Shown here: positions 1-7,937 of the stretch, one piece after another
How the letters are laid out: every line of letters begins with the position of its first letter
Numbering within the stretch: position 1 is the stretch's first letter
Source: Nonomuraea indica
GTDB taxonomy: Bacteria > Actinomycetota > Actinomycetes > Streptosporangiales > Streptosporangiaceae
Direction: 5' to 3'
Assembly: GCF_002850745.1 (NCBI RefSeq)
Contig: NZ_KZ559467.1
Span: forward strand, 679,952 to 743,951
Length of the DNA: 64,000 nt
Notes under the pieces: model-generated
The model's input: the letters and a program-made list of their open reading frames with translations, nothing else
Told to the model about the DNA's origin: nothing
The model's database searches: none
Program-made: the position numbers and the translations under genes

Positions 1-1124
1 CGTACTTCTCCGGGTTCGCCGGGAGCTACTGGGGCGAGGCGGTCAACCTCGACGGGCCCGGCTCCGACGAGGTGCGCCGCTACTTCATCGGCAACGCGAT
101 CCAGTGGCTGCGCGACTACCACATCGACGGGCTGCGGCTGGACGCCGTGCACGCCCTGCACGACAAGCGGGCCACCCACCTGCTGGCCGAACTGTCGCAG
201 GAGGTCGACGCGCTCGCCTGCGCGGTCGGCCGCCCGCTGTCGCTGATCGCCGAGTCCGACCTGAACGACCCGCGCATGGTACGGCCGCTCGACGCCGGCG
301 GGCTCGGCATGACCGCGCAGTGGAACGACGACGTCCACCACGCCCTGCACACGGCGGTCAGCGGCGAGACGCACGGCTACTACGGCGACTTCGCCGGCCT
401 GCACACCCTGGCCAAGGTGCTCACTTCGGGCGTCCTGCACGACGGCGGCTACTCCAGCTTCCGCCAGCGCGCGCACGGCAGCCCGTACACCGGCGTGCCC
501 GGCCACCGGCTCGTCGCCTGCCTGCAGAACCACGACCAGATCGGCAACCGCCCGGCCGGCGACCGGCTGCCGCACTCCGCGCTCAAGCTCGGTGCCGGAC
601 TGCTGCTGACCTCGCCGTTCACTCCGATGCTGTTCATGGGGGAGGAGTGGGGGTCGCGCTCGCCGTTCCTGTTCTTCTCCGACCACGTCGAGCCGCACCT
701 GCGCGAGAGCGAGGGCGGGCGCAGGGAGACGGAGTTCGAGGGCTTCGGGTACTCCTGGGAGGCGCCCGACCCCTCCGACGAGGGGACGTTCCTCATGTCG
801 AAGCTCGACTGGTCGGAGCTGAAGGAGGAGGCGCACTGGTCGCTGCTGTGCTGGTACCGCGACCTGATCGCGCTGCGCAAGGCGCTGCCGGAGCTGTCGG
901 ACCCGCGCCTCGACCGGGTACGGGTGGAGACGGACCCGGCGGGGGAGTGGCTGGTGATGTGGCGCGGGCCGGTGTGCGTGGCGGTGAACCTCGGCGTTGA
1001 GTCGGCGACGGTGCCGGTGCCCGCGGGGACCGTCCTGCTCGCCTCGGACGATCCGGTCTCCCTCAACGAGCACGGCCTACGGCTCCCCGCCCAGAGCCTC
1101 GCCATCTGCCGCCCCGCCTCCTGA
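1..1124 (+). CDS. treZ: Malto-oligosyltrehalose trehalohydrolase, C-terminal part (5' end outside window)
   Basis: The reading frame is open from position 3, so the gene starts upstream. TreZ (GH13, cytosolic) hydrolyses maltooligosyl-trehalose to free trehalose, after TreY has isomerised the reducing end of a glucan. GH13 marks seen here are the nucleophile segment DGLRLDAVHA (nt 126-155), the acid/base segment LIAESD (243-260) and HDQIGN (531-548). A short beta-rich C-terminal domain ends at 1124. About 370 codons are present of the roughly 580-600 usual for the family. The segment before DGLRLD (NLDGPGSDEVRRYF) fits TreZ better than other GH13 members. TreS at 17640-19328 and a sugar importer lie nearby, so trehalose/maltodextrin metabolism is a local theme. 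Family call is firm; only the N-terminus is missing. Confidence 0.93.
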   Translation, partial: YFSGFAGSYWGEAVNLDGPGSDEVRRYFIGNAIQWLRDYHIDGLRLDAVHALHDKRATHLLAELSQEVDALACAVGRPLSLIAESDLNDPRMVRPLDAGGLGMTAQWNDDVHHALHTAVSGETHGYYGDFAGLHTLAKVLTSGVLHDGGYSSFRQRAHGSPYTGVPGHRLVACLQNHDQIGNRPAGDRLPHSALKLGAGLLLTSPFTPMLFMGEEWGSRSPFLFFSDHVEPHLRESEGGRRETEFEGFGYSWEAPDPSDEGTFLMSKLDWSELKEEAHWSLLCWYRDLIALRKALPELSDPRLDRVRVETDPAGEWLVMWRGPVCVAVNLGVESATVPVPAGTVLLASDDPVSLNEHGLRLPAQSLAICRPAS

Positions 1125-1272
1125 CCAGGGCGGGGCCCCGCATCGGATGGCCCGGAGGGTCGTCCACAGGTGACGCCTCGCCGCCGCCCGCCATCCACAG
1201 AACCGCGTTCGCCCACATCGCCCCGCCCGCACGTTCCCCATGCTGAGGCCCTGACACTTCCCGGAGGCCCCC

Positions 1273-2271
1273 ATGAGGATCGCTCTCGCACTGCCCCGCA
1301 CGCTGCGCTGCCTCTTCGTCGTCGCGGTGCCGCGCCTGCCCTGTCCCGTCGAGTCCGTGGTGCCCTGGCGCGTCGGCCCGCCCTACCGGAGGGCGGCGAC
1401 GAGCGCCTTCGGCACCCCGTGGCTCAGCGTCACCCACCACCGCGTCCCCTGGACCCCCGGCGACCTGGCGCTCACCGACGACGAACGGCGCCTCCTGCGC
1501 CGCACCCGCCAGCACGTCGTGGTCACCTCCACGGCCGCACCCCGCACGCTGCCCGCCAGCGCCCAGGTCGCCCGTGCCGCGGCCCGCGCTCTGGCCCACA
1601 CCGGCGGCGGCCTGGTCATCGACCCGCTGACGGGCACCACGGTGCCGCTGTGCGGCCACTGCCCGGACGAGCCGTCCGGGTTCCGGCCTGCCGACGACTG
1701 GCTGGGCTGGGACGTCCGCCCCGCCTCCGCGCAGGGCCTGCGCGTCACCTCCCGGGGGCTGCGCCGTTTCGCCCTTCCCGAGATCACCCTCGACGGCGGC
1801 GCGTGCTCCCACACCCTGTGCGCGACAAGCCTGCTGGGGGCCGTGGCCGACCGGCTCCTCGGCGGGCACCTGGCGTTCCTCACCGCCCACCCGCACGCGA
1901 CGACGCGGCTGATCGACGACCACCTCCAGATCGCCCCCGTGGACCCTCCCCGCCCGCCCGGCCTGCCCCCTTCGCCCTTCCCGGACGGCACCGCCTCCTT
2001 GAGGATCCGCCTCACTCCCTGCGACGAGCACCCGCTCCTCCCTTCCCCCGGCGCCCGCGTCCGCCGATCCCTGCCGGCCGGCGCAGGCCCGGCCCGGATC
2101 ACGCGCCTCAGGGTGGACCCGCTCCCGGGCACGGGCCAGGTCACCTGTCTCAAGGTCGGCCCGGCGGCCGGTTCGCCGACCAGGCTCACGTCGGATCGGC
2201 GTCCGTCGCGCAGACCCGCGATCCCGGTCGCCCACCACCCCCGCGACCCCTCGCAAGCCTGGGCCGCCTGA
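1273..2271 (+). CDS. Hypothetical protein, 332 aa
   Basis: I do not recognise a family. The ATG follows a purine-rich GGAGG at 1262-1266. The product is Arg/Pro/Leu-rich with no clear transmembrane helix or signal peptide. One stretch (about residues 115-180) contains scattered Cys and His, including CGHC near residue 134 and a CSHTLC motif near residue 178, which could bind metal, though neither forms a classical zinc finger. The last 100 residues are Pro/Arg-rich and probably disordered. GC3 is high in this frame, so coding is likely. It is followed by heptamer repeats and a hairpin at 2427-2458 that probably ends its transcript. It could be a lineage-specific protein of unknown role. Confidence 0.6.
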   Translation: MRIALALPRTLRCLFVVAVPRLPCPVESVVPWRVGPPYRRAATSAFGTPWLSVTHHRVPWTPGDLALTDDERRLLRRTRQHVVVTSTAAPRTLPASAQVARAAARALAHTGGGLVIDPLTGTTVPLCGHCPDEPSGFRPADDWLGWDVRPASAQGLRVTSRGLRRFALPEITLDGGACSHTLCATSLLGAVADRLLGGHLAFLTAHPHATTRLIDDHLQIAPVDPPRPPGLPPSPFPDGTASLRIRLTPCDEHPLLPSPGARVRRSLPAGAGPARITRLRVDPLPGTGQVTCLKVGPAAGSPTRLTSDRRPSRRPAIPVAHHPRDPSQAWAA

Positions 2272-2362
2272 GGAGCCATCCTCGGTCCGCTCGTCCCTTG
2301 TTGCCGGTTCGCCCGTCGCTCGTTGCCGTGGCTCGTTGCTCGTCGCTCGCGGCTCCTTACTT

Positions 2363-2397
2363 GTCGCTCGTCGCTTGTCGCTCGTCGCTCGTCGCTC
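2363..2397. repeat. Five tandem 7-nt repeats (GTCGCTC/T)
   Basis: Five consecutive copies of GTCGCTC occur here; the second ends in T. Degenerate copies reach back to about 2310. They lie between the hypothetical gene ending at 2271 and the lipoprotein start at 2652, in the 380-nt gap. The unit is not a multiple of three and no good ORF spans it, so it is non-coding simple-sequence DNA. The rest of the gap holds the hairpin at 2427-2458, a perfect palindrome CGACTGCAGTCG at 2558-2569, and presumably the lipoprotein promoter. Confidence 0.85.
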
Positions 2398-2426
2398 GGG
2401 GGTCGTGGGTTGTGGGTCGTGGCAAG

Positions 2427-2458
2427 GGGGTGCCGCCCGCGCGTGCGAGCGGCACCCC
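2427..2458. terminator. GC-rich hairpin, probable terminator of the 1273-2271 transcript
   Basis: GGGGTGCCGC (2427-2436) pairs perfectly with GCGGCACCCC (2449-2458) around a 12-nt loop. There is no T-tract, as is common for actinobacterial terminators. Confidence 0.5.
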
Positions 2459-2651
2459 GGGGCGTCGCGTCAGACGAGCTTGCGGTAGATCGGGGACGGG
2501 GGTTGCCTGGGCCGTGCCCTCCCGTCCGGCCTCCTTCAGCGCGTTCACTCAGAACTGCGACTGCAGTCGTCTCGGCGATGCTGTCCCAAAACCCGTCCGG
2601 TACGGTCTCTCTATTGTCGTTTGTCGCAATAATCCGGAAGGGACGTCCACC

Positions 2652-3614
2652 GTGCGAGGCACGAACACCGCGCGTAAGGTGCCGCTCATCGTCGCCTTGA
2701 CCCTCGGCCTCGCCGGTTGCTCAGTGGCGGACAACCCCGTCGTCCGATGGGCCGCCCCCGCGAAGAGCCCCACGTCACCGCCCTCCCCGCAGGTGTCCCG
2801 CGAGTCCGGCGCCGCCCAGGAGTCCGGCACCCCCGTCCCCACTCCGTCGCCGTCCAGCCCGGCGGCGGGCGTCCGGCTGACCGTCGCCGACGCCAAGAAG
2901 GAGGTGGCGGCCTGGGTGGCCAGGCACAACAAGCTCATCAAGGACCCTGACTGGTGGGACGAGCAGGCGCGGGCCGACACCCTGTTCGCGGAGGGGACCC
3001 GGCACGAGGTCGTCATCGACCGCGGCCATGTCAGAGACGGCAGGAAGGGCCGCGCGCGCAAGCCCATCCGGCTGACCGGCAGGCAGACCTACTACGTCCC
3101 CCGTGACCAGCCGGACATCGGCGAGTGGTTCATGCTCCAGGCGACCTACCAGGGTCAGGACCGGGCGCACCTGCTGGCCTTCTGGCGGGCCAGGGGCGAG
3201 TCGTTCAAGCTGGCCGCGAAGACCCCGCTCCACTACGGTCAGCGGGTGCCCGCACCGCGCCTGGACGCCGAGGGCTACGCCACCGCCGCTCCCATGGCGA
3301 CCGGAGGGGCCGTCGCCCGCGAGTACATGATCTTCTGGGACTACGACCAGCACAAGCGTGCAGGCAGAAACGGCTACCGGCTGGCCAGGGACAACTTCAG
3401 CCGCAAGGCCTACGCCACCATCTCCAAGGGGGTGTACGCGGGCTACCAGTCGTTCAGCACCCCCTGGGGCTTCGTCACCCGCGACGGCGGCTCGGTCTTC
3501 CTGTTCAGCCTGCTCAACCACCCGAAGTCGATCTGGCAGGTCCTCACCGTCGCCACCTACGTCCGCAAGGGCAGCGAGGAGATCCAGGAGCTCGCCGGCG
3601 ACTGGTACGCCTGA
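2652..3614 (+). CDS. Secreted lipoprotein of unknown function, 320 aa
   Basis: The GTG start at 2652 is chosen because GGAAGGGA lies 8-14 nt upstream; a longer frame from 1170 lacks coding character. The first 23 residues form a lipoprotein signal: two basic residues, a hydrophobic core and a lipobox LAGC with Cys23 as the lipidated residue. A Ser/Pro/Thr-rich linker (about 35-75) follows, typical for tethering to the outer membrane face. The globular part (75-320) is rich in Trp and Tyr and matches no family I can name. The gene stands alone, convergent with the HxlR fusion gene 64 bp away. Export and lipidation are well supported; function is unknown. Confidence 0.8.
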   Translation: MRGTNTARKVPLIVALTLGLAGCSVADNPVVRWAAPAKSPTSPPSPQVSRESGAAQESGTPVPTPSPSSPAAGVRLTVADAKKEVAAWVARHNKLIKDPDWWDEQARADTLFAEGTRHEVVIDRGHVRDGRKGRARKPIRLTGRQTYYVPRDQPDIGEWFMLQATYQGQDRAHLLAFWRARGESFKLAAKTPLHYGQRVPAPRLDAEGYATAAPMATGGAVAREYMIFWDYDQHKRAGRNGYRLARDNFSRKAYATISKGVYAGYQSFSTPWGFVTRDGGSVFLFSLLNHPKSIWQVLTVATYVRKGSEEIQELAGDWYA

Positions 3615-3678
3615 CCTGCCCGCACCGGTCCGGTCCGGCGGGACAGCGGCGGCGGGTCACGCCGACCCCGGCGGCCGG

Positions 3679-4665
3679 TCAGTGGAGCAGAGACCGGGCG
3701 GCTCGCAGGGACTCCTCGACCGCCTGGGGGATGTCGAGGACCGGAAACGCGACGTGCCGGATCACCCGGTGCCGGTCGATCACCAGGACGGTGCGCTTGA
3801 GCCGGAGCGCCTGCCCGGCCCGGAACGTGGGCAGCCGGAGCGCCGCCGCCAGCCGCAGGTCCATGTCCGAGAGCAGCGCGAACGGGATGTCCTCGGCGGC
3901 GGCGAAGACCGCCTGTTCGTCGGGCCGCTGCGTGCTCACCCCGTGGACGGCGACCCCCATGGCGGCGAACTCGGACGCTCTGTCCCTGAACAGCCGGTTC
4001 TCCAGCGTGCAGCCCACCGCGCCCGGTACCTGGTCCCAGCCGGGCGGCAGGGGGGCGGGCACGCCCGTCGCCGGGTAGCAGAACAGGACGGTGGCCGCCG
4101 CGTCCGCGACCACGTCGAGCGCGAGAGCCGCCCACGTCCCACTGGCCGCTCCTCGGTCGGCGGTGTCTCCGGCACCGGCCGCCCCGCCCGCGCGGGCGCC
4201 GTGTTCCGCCTCGCCGGCTGAGCCGCCGGACGTCCTGCCGTGGGCAGGGAGGGTCAGGGGAGCGGGTACGCGGGTGCCGAGAAGCGCGTGGACGCGGGTC
4301 GCCTCGGCGCTCGCGGGTTCGGCCAGCCCGGTCAGGGAGCCGTCGCCGAGCAGCCACCGGTCCGCCCAGTCCTGCATGGTGATCAGCAGGGGCGCCAGCG
4401 CCCAGCCGGCGTCCGTGAGCACGTACTCGTGGCGCACCGGCCCCACCTGGTACGGCTCGCGGGCGAGCACCCCGTGCTCCACCAGGTGGCGCAGCCGTTC
4501 GGTCAGCACCTTGCGTGAGATGCCGAGCTCCCCGAGCAGTTCATCGAAGCGGCGATGCCCGCGCGCGACCTCGCGCACGACGAGCAGGCTCCACCAGTCG
4601 CCGACGACGGCGGCCGCCTGGGCGATCGAGCACCGGGTGTCCTGGACACGTAGCTCACGGGGCAT
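3679..4665 (-). CDS. HxlR-family transcriptional regulator fused to a peroxiredoxin-like (AhpC/TSA) domain
   Basis: The 328-aa protein has two domains. Residues 1-110 are a HxlR/MarR-type winged helix with Cys12 at the N-terminal position used for thiol sensing in HxlR regulators. After an Ala/Gly-rich linker (135-178), residues 180-328 look like a bacterioferritin-comigratory-type redoxin: FCYPATG, then GCTLENRLFRD with Cys219 at the peroxidatic position, then GVSTQ, LLSDMDLRLA and a C-terminal RTVLVIDRHR strand. The gene is divergent from an ABC-2 exporter operon, with a palindrome between them (4686-4706). The likely role is a redox-responsive repressor of that exporter and itself. The domain calls are from sequence; the sensing role is inference. 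Cys196 could be a second redox partner. Confidence 0.85.
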   Translation of the reverse strand: MPRELRVQDTRCSIAQAAAVVGDWWSLLVVREVARGHRRFDELLGELGISRKVLTERLRHLVEHGVLAREPYQVGPVRHEYVLTDAGWALAPLLITMQDWADRWLLGDGSLTGLAEPASAEATRVHALLGTRVPAPLTLPAHGRTSGGSAGEAEHGARAGGAAGAGDTADRGAASGTWAALALDVVADAAATVLFCYPATGVPAPLPPGWDQVPGAVGCTLENRLFRDRASEFAAMGVAVHGVSTQRPDEQAVFAAAEDIPFALLSDMDLRLAAALRLPTFRAGQALRLKRTVLVIDRHRVIRHVAFPVLDIPQAVEESLRAARSLLH

Positions 4666-4685
4666 GACCGAACTTTACCCCGTTG

Positions 4686-4706
4686 TGAGTCTCTGATAGA
4701 AACTCA
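4686..4706. promoter_or_regulatory. Palindromic operator between the HxlR fusion gene and the ABC-2 operon
   Basis: TGAGTCTCT - GAT - AGAAACTCA is a 21-bp inverted repeat with 8 of 9 arm positions matching. It lies 21 nt upstream of the regulator start and 21 nt upstream of the permease start, where binding would block both promoters. A further TCAGT follows at 4703-4707. This is the obvious site for the adjacent HxlR-type protein. Confidence 0.65.
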
Positions 4707-4727
4707 GTCAGTTCCCAAAGGAGACTT

Positions 4728-5525
4728 ATGGTGGTGGCGTGGGCGACCCTCAGACGGTCGTGGCTGGTGACCAGGCGGGCCTACCCCTGGTCGTACTTCA
4801 TCGGCACCCTCTTGCTGGGTGTCTTCACCATGGGGGTGGCATACCTCGGACTGCGGGCCATCGCCGGAGACCAGGTGTCGGCGGAGTTCGCCGGCCGGGC
4901 GGGGACCGCCGACTATCTCGGCTACATCGCCGTGGGCGCGACGGCCTACATGTTCGTCGTGCACGGCATCCTCTGGATCGGCAAGGCGCTGATCCAGGAG
5001 CAGCGCGAGGGCACGATGGGCGCTCTGGTCGTCGCACCGGCGCGCCGGCTGCCCTACCTGCTGGGCTTTGCCGCGTTCGCGTTCACGGCGGTCGCCCTGG
5101 AAGTGGCTGTCCTGCTGGGATTCGCGCTGCTGCTCGGGGTACGGCCGACGGCCACGGGCGCCGTGGACGCCGTCCTGGCCGTCGCCGCGCTGGCCCTGGC
5201 CGTGTTCGGGATGTCGGTCGTGCTGAGCAACGTGATGATCGTCGCTGGGGAGGCGCACATCACGCAGAACACCGTCTTCCAGGCGATGGCCGTGCTGTCC
5301 GGCTTCACCTTCCCCAGGGACTACCTGCCAGAGGCGCTGCGGTGGCTTGGCGAACTCATCCCGATCACGGCCGCCATGGACGTGATCCGGGGGGTCTTCA
5401 CCGCCGGCACCGGCCTGGACCCCGCCCGTCTCGGCGTGGCCGCGCTGATCGGCTTCGGCTACGCCGCCGCGGGGCTGCTCACGATGCCCTGGGCCGAGCG
5501 CAGGGCCATGGAAAGGAGCTTCTGA
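4728..5525 (+). CDS. ABC-2 type transporter permease (first permease)
   Basis: The 265-aa integral membrane protein has about six hydrophobic segments: a first helix at residues 24-45, then pairs near 70-90, 105-135, 140-165, 175-200 and 235-255. It matches the ABC-2/DrrB-type exporter permease fold. AAAGGAG at 4717-4723 is an excellent ribosome binding site for this ATG. It is the first gene of an operon (permease, ATPase, small ORF, second permease) transcribed away from the HxlR fusion gene. The stop codon abuts the ATPase ATG directly. The substrate cannot be read from sequence; linkage to a thiol/redox-type regulator suggests efflux of a reactive or toxic compound. Confidence 0.85.
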   Translation: MVVAWATLRRSWLVTRRAYPWSYFIGTLLLGVFTMGVAYLGLRAIAGDQVSAEFAGRAGTADYLGYIAVGATAYMFVVHGILWIGKALIQEQREGTMGALVVAPARRLPYLLGFAAFAFTAVALEVAVLLGFALLLGVRPTATGAVDAVLAVAALALAVFGMSVVLSNVMIVAGEAHITQNTVFQAMAVLSGFTFPRDYLPEALRWLGELIPITAAMDVIRGVFTAGTGLDPARLGVAALIGFGYAAAGLLTMPWAERRAMERSF

Positions 5526-6455
5526 ATGATCGAGACTGTGCACCTGCGCAAGGAGTTCGGCACCAAGGTCGCCGTGCACGACCTGAACCTCACCGTCCCA
5601 CTCGGCCGCGTCACCGGGCTGCTCGGCCTGAACGGAGCGGGGAAGACCACCACGATCAAAATCCTCGCCACCCTGCTCAGGCAGACGTCGGGCACCGTCA
5701 GCGTCGGCGGGCTCGACCCGGTCCGGCAGCCGCGCGCCGTACGCAGGAGGATCAACCTCATCGCCGGCGGCGAGCGCATGGTGTACGCACGGATGACCGG
5801 CCGGGAGAACCTGTGGTACTTCGGGCAACTCTACGACGTTCCCGGCAGAGTGCTCCGGCCGCGCGTCGCCGAGCTGCTCGACCTCGTCGGGCTGGCCGAG
5901 GCCGCCGATACCAGGGTCGAGCGCTACTCGCGCGGCATGGCGCAGCGGCTGTCCATCGCCCGCGGCCTCGTCAATGACCCCGACTACCTGCTGCTCGACG
6001 AGCCCACGCTGGGCCTGGACGCGCCCATCGCCCGCGACCTGCGCCGGGTGGTGGCAGCGCTGGCCGAGCGCGGCAAGGGCGTGCTGCTCACCAGCCATTA
6101 CCTCGCCGAGGTCGAGCAGCTCTGCGCGCACGTGTACGTGATCGGCGACGGCCGGCACCTGGCCGAGGGCACCCCGGCCGAACTGGTGGCCCAGAGCGGC
6201 TGCCACCGCACGGTGCGCGTCGCCGTCGTCGAACTCACGCCCCGGGTCGAGGCCGCCGCGCGCGCCTTCGCCCCGGCAGTCCGGATCGCGCCCGGCGGGG
6301 TCGTCGAGCTCAGCGGCCCCGGAGACGTCGCCGGAGCCCTGACCTCGACGATCATCGAGGCGGGCGGCGCGCTGAAGGGCCTGGAGATCGCCGAACCGAC
6401 CTTGGAGGACGCCATCCTCGCGCTCAACGACCGGCCCGCGGCGGTGATCGCGTGA
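5526..6455 (+). CDS. ABC transporter ATP-binding protein (ABC-2/DrrA type)
   Basis: The 309-aa nucleotide-binding subunit has Walker A GLNGAGKT (residues 34-41), the signature region YSRGMAQRLS, Walker B YLLLDEPTLGLD and the H-loop TSHYLAE. The roughly 80-residue C-terminal extension is typical of DrrA/CcmA-like exporter ATPases. It energises the two ABC-2 permeases encoded on either side. The start codon follows the upstream stop with no gap, and its own TGA overlaps a GTG that opens the small ORF at 6452-6610, so the cluster is translationally coupled. Confidence 0.92.
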   Translation: MIETVHLRKEFGTKVAVHDLNLTVPLGRVTGLLGLNGAGKTTTIKILATLLRQTSGTVSVGGLDPVRQPRAVRRRINLIAGGERMVYARMTGRENLWYFGQLYDVPGRVLRPRVAELLDLVGLAEAADTRVERYSRGMAQRLSIARGLVNDPDYLLLDEPTLGLDAPIARDLRRVVAALAERGKGVLLTSHYLAEVEQLCAHVYVIGDGRHLAEGTPAELVAQSGCHRTVRVAVVELTPRVEAAARAFAPAVRIAPGGVVELSGPGDVAGALTSTIIEAGGALKGLEIAEPTLEDAILALNDRPAAVIA

Positions 6456-6610
6456 AGTGGCGGTGGCGGCGCCCGGCGGAGACGGACGAGGTCAGATCGC
6501 ACGTGCGGGCCTGGAGCCCGCGGCGGCTCGGCGCCGGGTGCGCGAGCTGTGCCCTCGACCCAGGTGAGCCCTGCCCGTGCCTGATCCGGCTCTGGCAGGT
6601 GACCCGGTGA
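6452..6610 (+). CDS. Small Cys-rich ORF, 52 aa, coupled at both ends
   Basis: This ORF is too short for a usual ORF list. It opens with a GTG whose last two bases are the first two of the ATPase stop TGA (GTGA, 6452-6455). It closes with a TGA at 6608-6610 that overlaps the GTG proposed for the next permease (GTGA, 6607-6610). The product begins Lys/Arg/Trp-rich (VKWRWRRPAETDEV). Its C-terminal half carries four Cys in CASCALDPGEPCPC, followed by LIRLWQVTR. GC3 is very high throughout, as in real genes here. No family is recognised; a small metal-binding or redox partner of the exporter is possible. The exact coupling on both sides is the main argument that it is translated. Confidence 0.6.
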   Translation: MKWRWRRPAETDEVRSHVRAWSPRRLGAGCASCALDPGEPCPCLIRLWQVTR

Positions 6611-7428
6611 GGCACGCCGCGCGGATCTTCCGGGCCGAGGCGCTCAAACAGCACCGCAGGGTCTTCGGCAGCAAGCTCGTGGTCTTCTCGATGCTGATCT
6701 GGCCGCTGCTCACGCTGGCGCAGTCGTACTACACGCTCCGCCCGCTGGCGGCCACGCCCGGCATCGCCGAACGCTGGCCGCTCGCCGCCGACCCGGAGCG
6801 GCTGCTGGCCTTCCTCGCCACGGGGGCGCTCGGGTTCACGTTCTTCTTCTCGTTGGTGCAGTCGGCCTGGCACTTCACCTTCGAGCGGCAGACCGGCACG
6901 CTGGAGCTGCTCTTCCTGTCTCCGGCCAACCGCCTGGTCGTGGTCGTCGCCAACGGGTTCGGCGCGCTGGTGCAGAACGTCTGGTTGTTCGCCTGCTTCG
7001 CGGTGGCCGGGTTCACGCTGTTCGATGTGGCGCGCGTGGCCCACCTCGGCATGTACGCGGTCGTCTTCCTGGCCCTGCTGGTGCCCGCCGTTGCGTGGGG
7101 GGCGCTGTTGAACAGCCTGTTGATCTTCTCCAGGGACGCGGCATTCCTCTACACGCTGCTGGACGATCCCATGTGGTTCGCCGCCGGGGTGCGGCTGCCG
7201 ACGTTCGCGCTGCCGGGCTGGCTGCGGGCGGCCGGCTCGGTGCTGCCGCTCACCGGGAGTCTGGTGGTGGTGCGCGGGGCGTTGCTCGACGGGCGGGGAG
7301 TGGGTGAGCTGGCCGGGGAGCTGGCGGCGCTCGCCGTCCTGTCCGCTGTGCTGCTGCTGACGGCGGTGGCGGCGCTGCGGCTGGGCGAGGCCCGCGCCCG
7401 GCGGACCGGCCAGCTAGGTCTTTTCTGA
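6607..7428 (+). CDS. ABC-2 type transporter permease (second permease)
   Basis: About 273 aa with six predicted membrane segments, beginning after HRRVFGSKLVVFSMLIW and including FLATGALGFTFFFS, VFLALLVPAVAW and a last helix ending in VAALRLGEA. It is a paralogue-type partner of the permease at 4728, so the exporter is probably a heterodimeric ABC-2 system. I prefer the GTG at 6607: it overlaps the stop of the 52-codon ORF and has AGGTG five nt upstream. A GTG at 6577 would add ten residues and is the alternative; an in-frame TGA at 6565 excludes anything longer. The stop lies inside a pair of repeated hairpins. Confidence 0.85.
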   Translation: MRHAARIFRAEALKQHRRVFGSKLVVFSMLIWPLLTLAQSYYTLRPLAATPGIAERWPLAADPERLLAFLATGALGFTFFFSLVQSAWHFTFERQTGTLELLFLSPANRLVVVVANGFGALVQNVWLFACFAVAGFTLFDVARVAHLGMYAVVFLALLVPAVAWGALLNSLLIFSRDAAFLYTLLDDPMWFAAGVRLPTFALPGWLRAAGSVLPLTGSLVVVRGALLDGRGVGELAGELAALAVLSAVLLLTAVAALRLGEARARRTGQLGLF

Positions 7429-7489
7429 CCCGCTCGGGGTGCGGGCCGGCTCGGCCTCTTCCGACCCGCTCGGCGTGCGGGCCGGTTCG
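7423..7489. repeat. Twin 31-nt direct repeats, each a hairpin, at the end of the exporter operon
   Basis: Two copies of a 31-nt unit with a 36-nt period (7423-7453 and 7459-7489) differ at three positions. Each contains CCCGC ... GCGGG, which can fold as a 5-bp stem with a 7-nt loop. The first copy includes the permease stop codon. Tandem stem-loops at an operon end suggest termination or 3' protection. The remaining bases to 7568 show nothing else. Confidence 0.6.
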
Positions 7490-7568
7490 CTGTGGGCCGG
7501 GCTCGCCGCCCTGGCCGGCGCCCTCCTGACGCACGGGTCGGCCGACCGCCGCGGGAAGGCCGGGCGGG

Positions 7569-7859
7569 TCAGGAGAGGTGGCGTTCCAGGGACTCGAGCT
7601 TGCTCGTCATCCCGTCGGTGACGCCCTCGCGGACGTCGGCCTTCAGCACGAGGCTGACCCGCGGCGCGACCTCGGCCACCGCCTCGACGGCACGCCTGAC
7701 CACGTCCATCACCTCGTCCCACTCGCCCTCGACCGTGGTGAACATGGCGTCCGTCCGGTTGGGCAGCCCGCTGTCCCGCACGACCTTGACGGCCCGGGCC
7801 ACCGGCTCGGCGACCCCTTCGCCGACACCGAGCGGAGTGATGGAGAACGCGACGATCAC
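7569..7859 (-). CDS. MTH1187/YkoF-type thiamine-binding-like protein, 96 aa
   Basis: A small protein of the MTH1187 (DUF77) family, starting [16 protein letters not shown]. Members form ferredoxin-like dimers/tetramers and are thought to bind thiamine or a related ligand in the cytosol. The length of 96 residues matches the family. The GTG at 7859 is chosen because AGGAGGT ends 6 nt upstream; an in-frame longer reading to 7898 has no ribosome site and adds a Pro/Gly-rich leader. It is followed at a distance by the exporter operon on the other strand. Family assignment rests on the N-terminal strand and the [20 protein letters not shown] segment. Confidence 0.78.
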   Translation of the reverse strand: MIVAFSITPLGVGEGVAEPVARAVKVVRDSGLPNRTDAMFTTVEGEWDEVMDVVRRAVEAVAEVAPRVSLVLKADVREGVTDGMTSKLESLERHLS

Positions 7860-7937
7860 GGGGAGACCTCCTCGGCCGAACGGGACGGGGCGGGCCACGG
7901 CGCGGAACGCGTCCGGTGCCGTGGCCCGCGCTGGACG

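Noticed and set aside
1170..2651. Extension of the lipoprotein frame upstream to 1170
   Set aside because: It overlaps the 1273-2271 gene and the heptamer repeats, and the lipobox and ribosome site both place the start at 2652.
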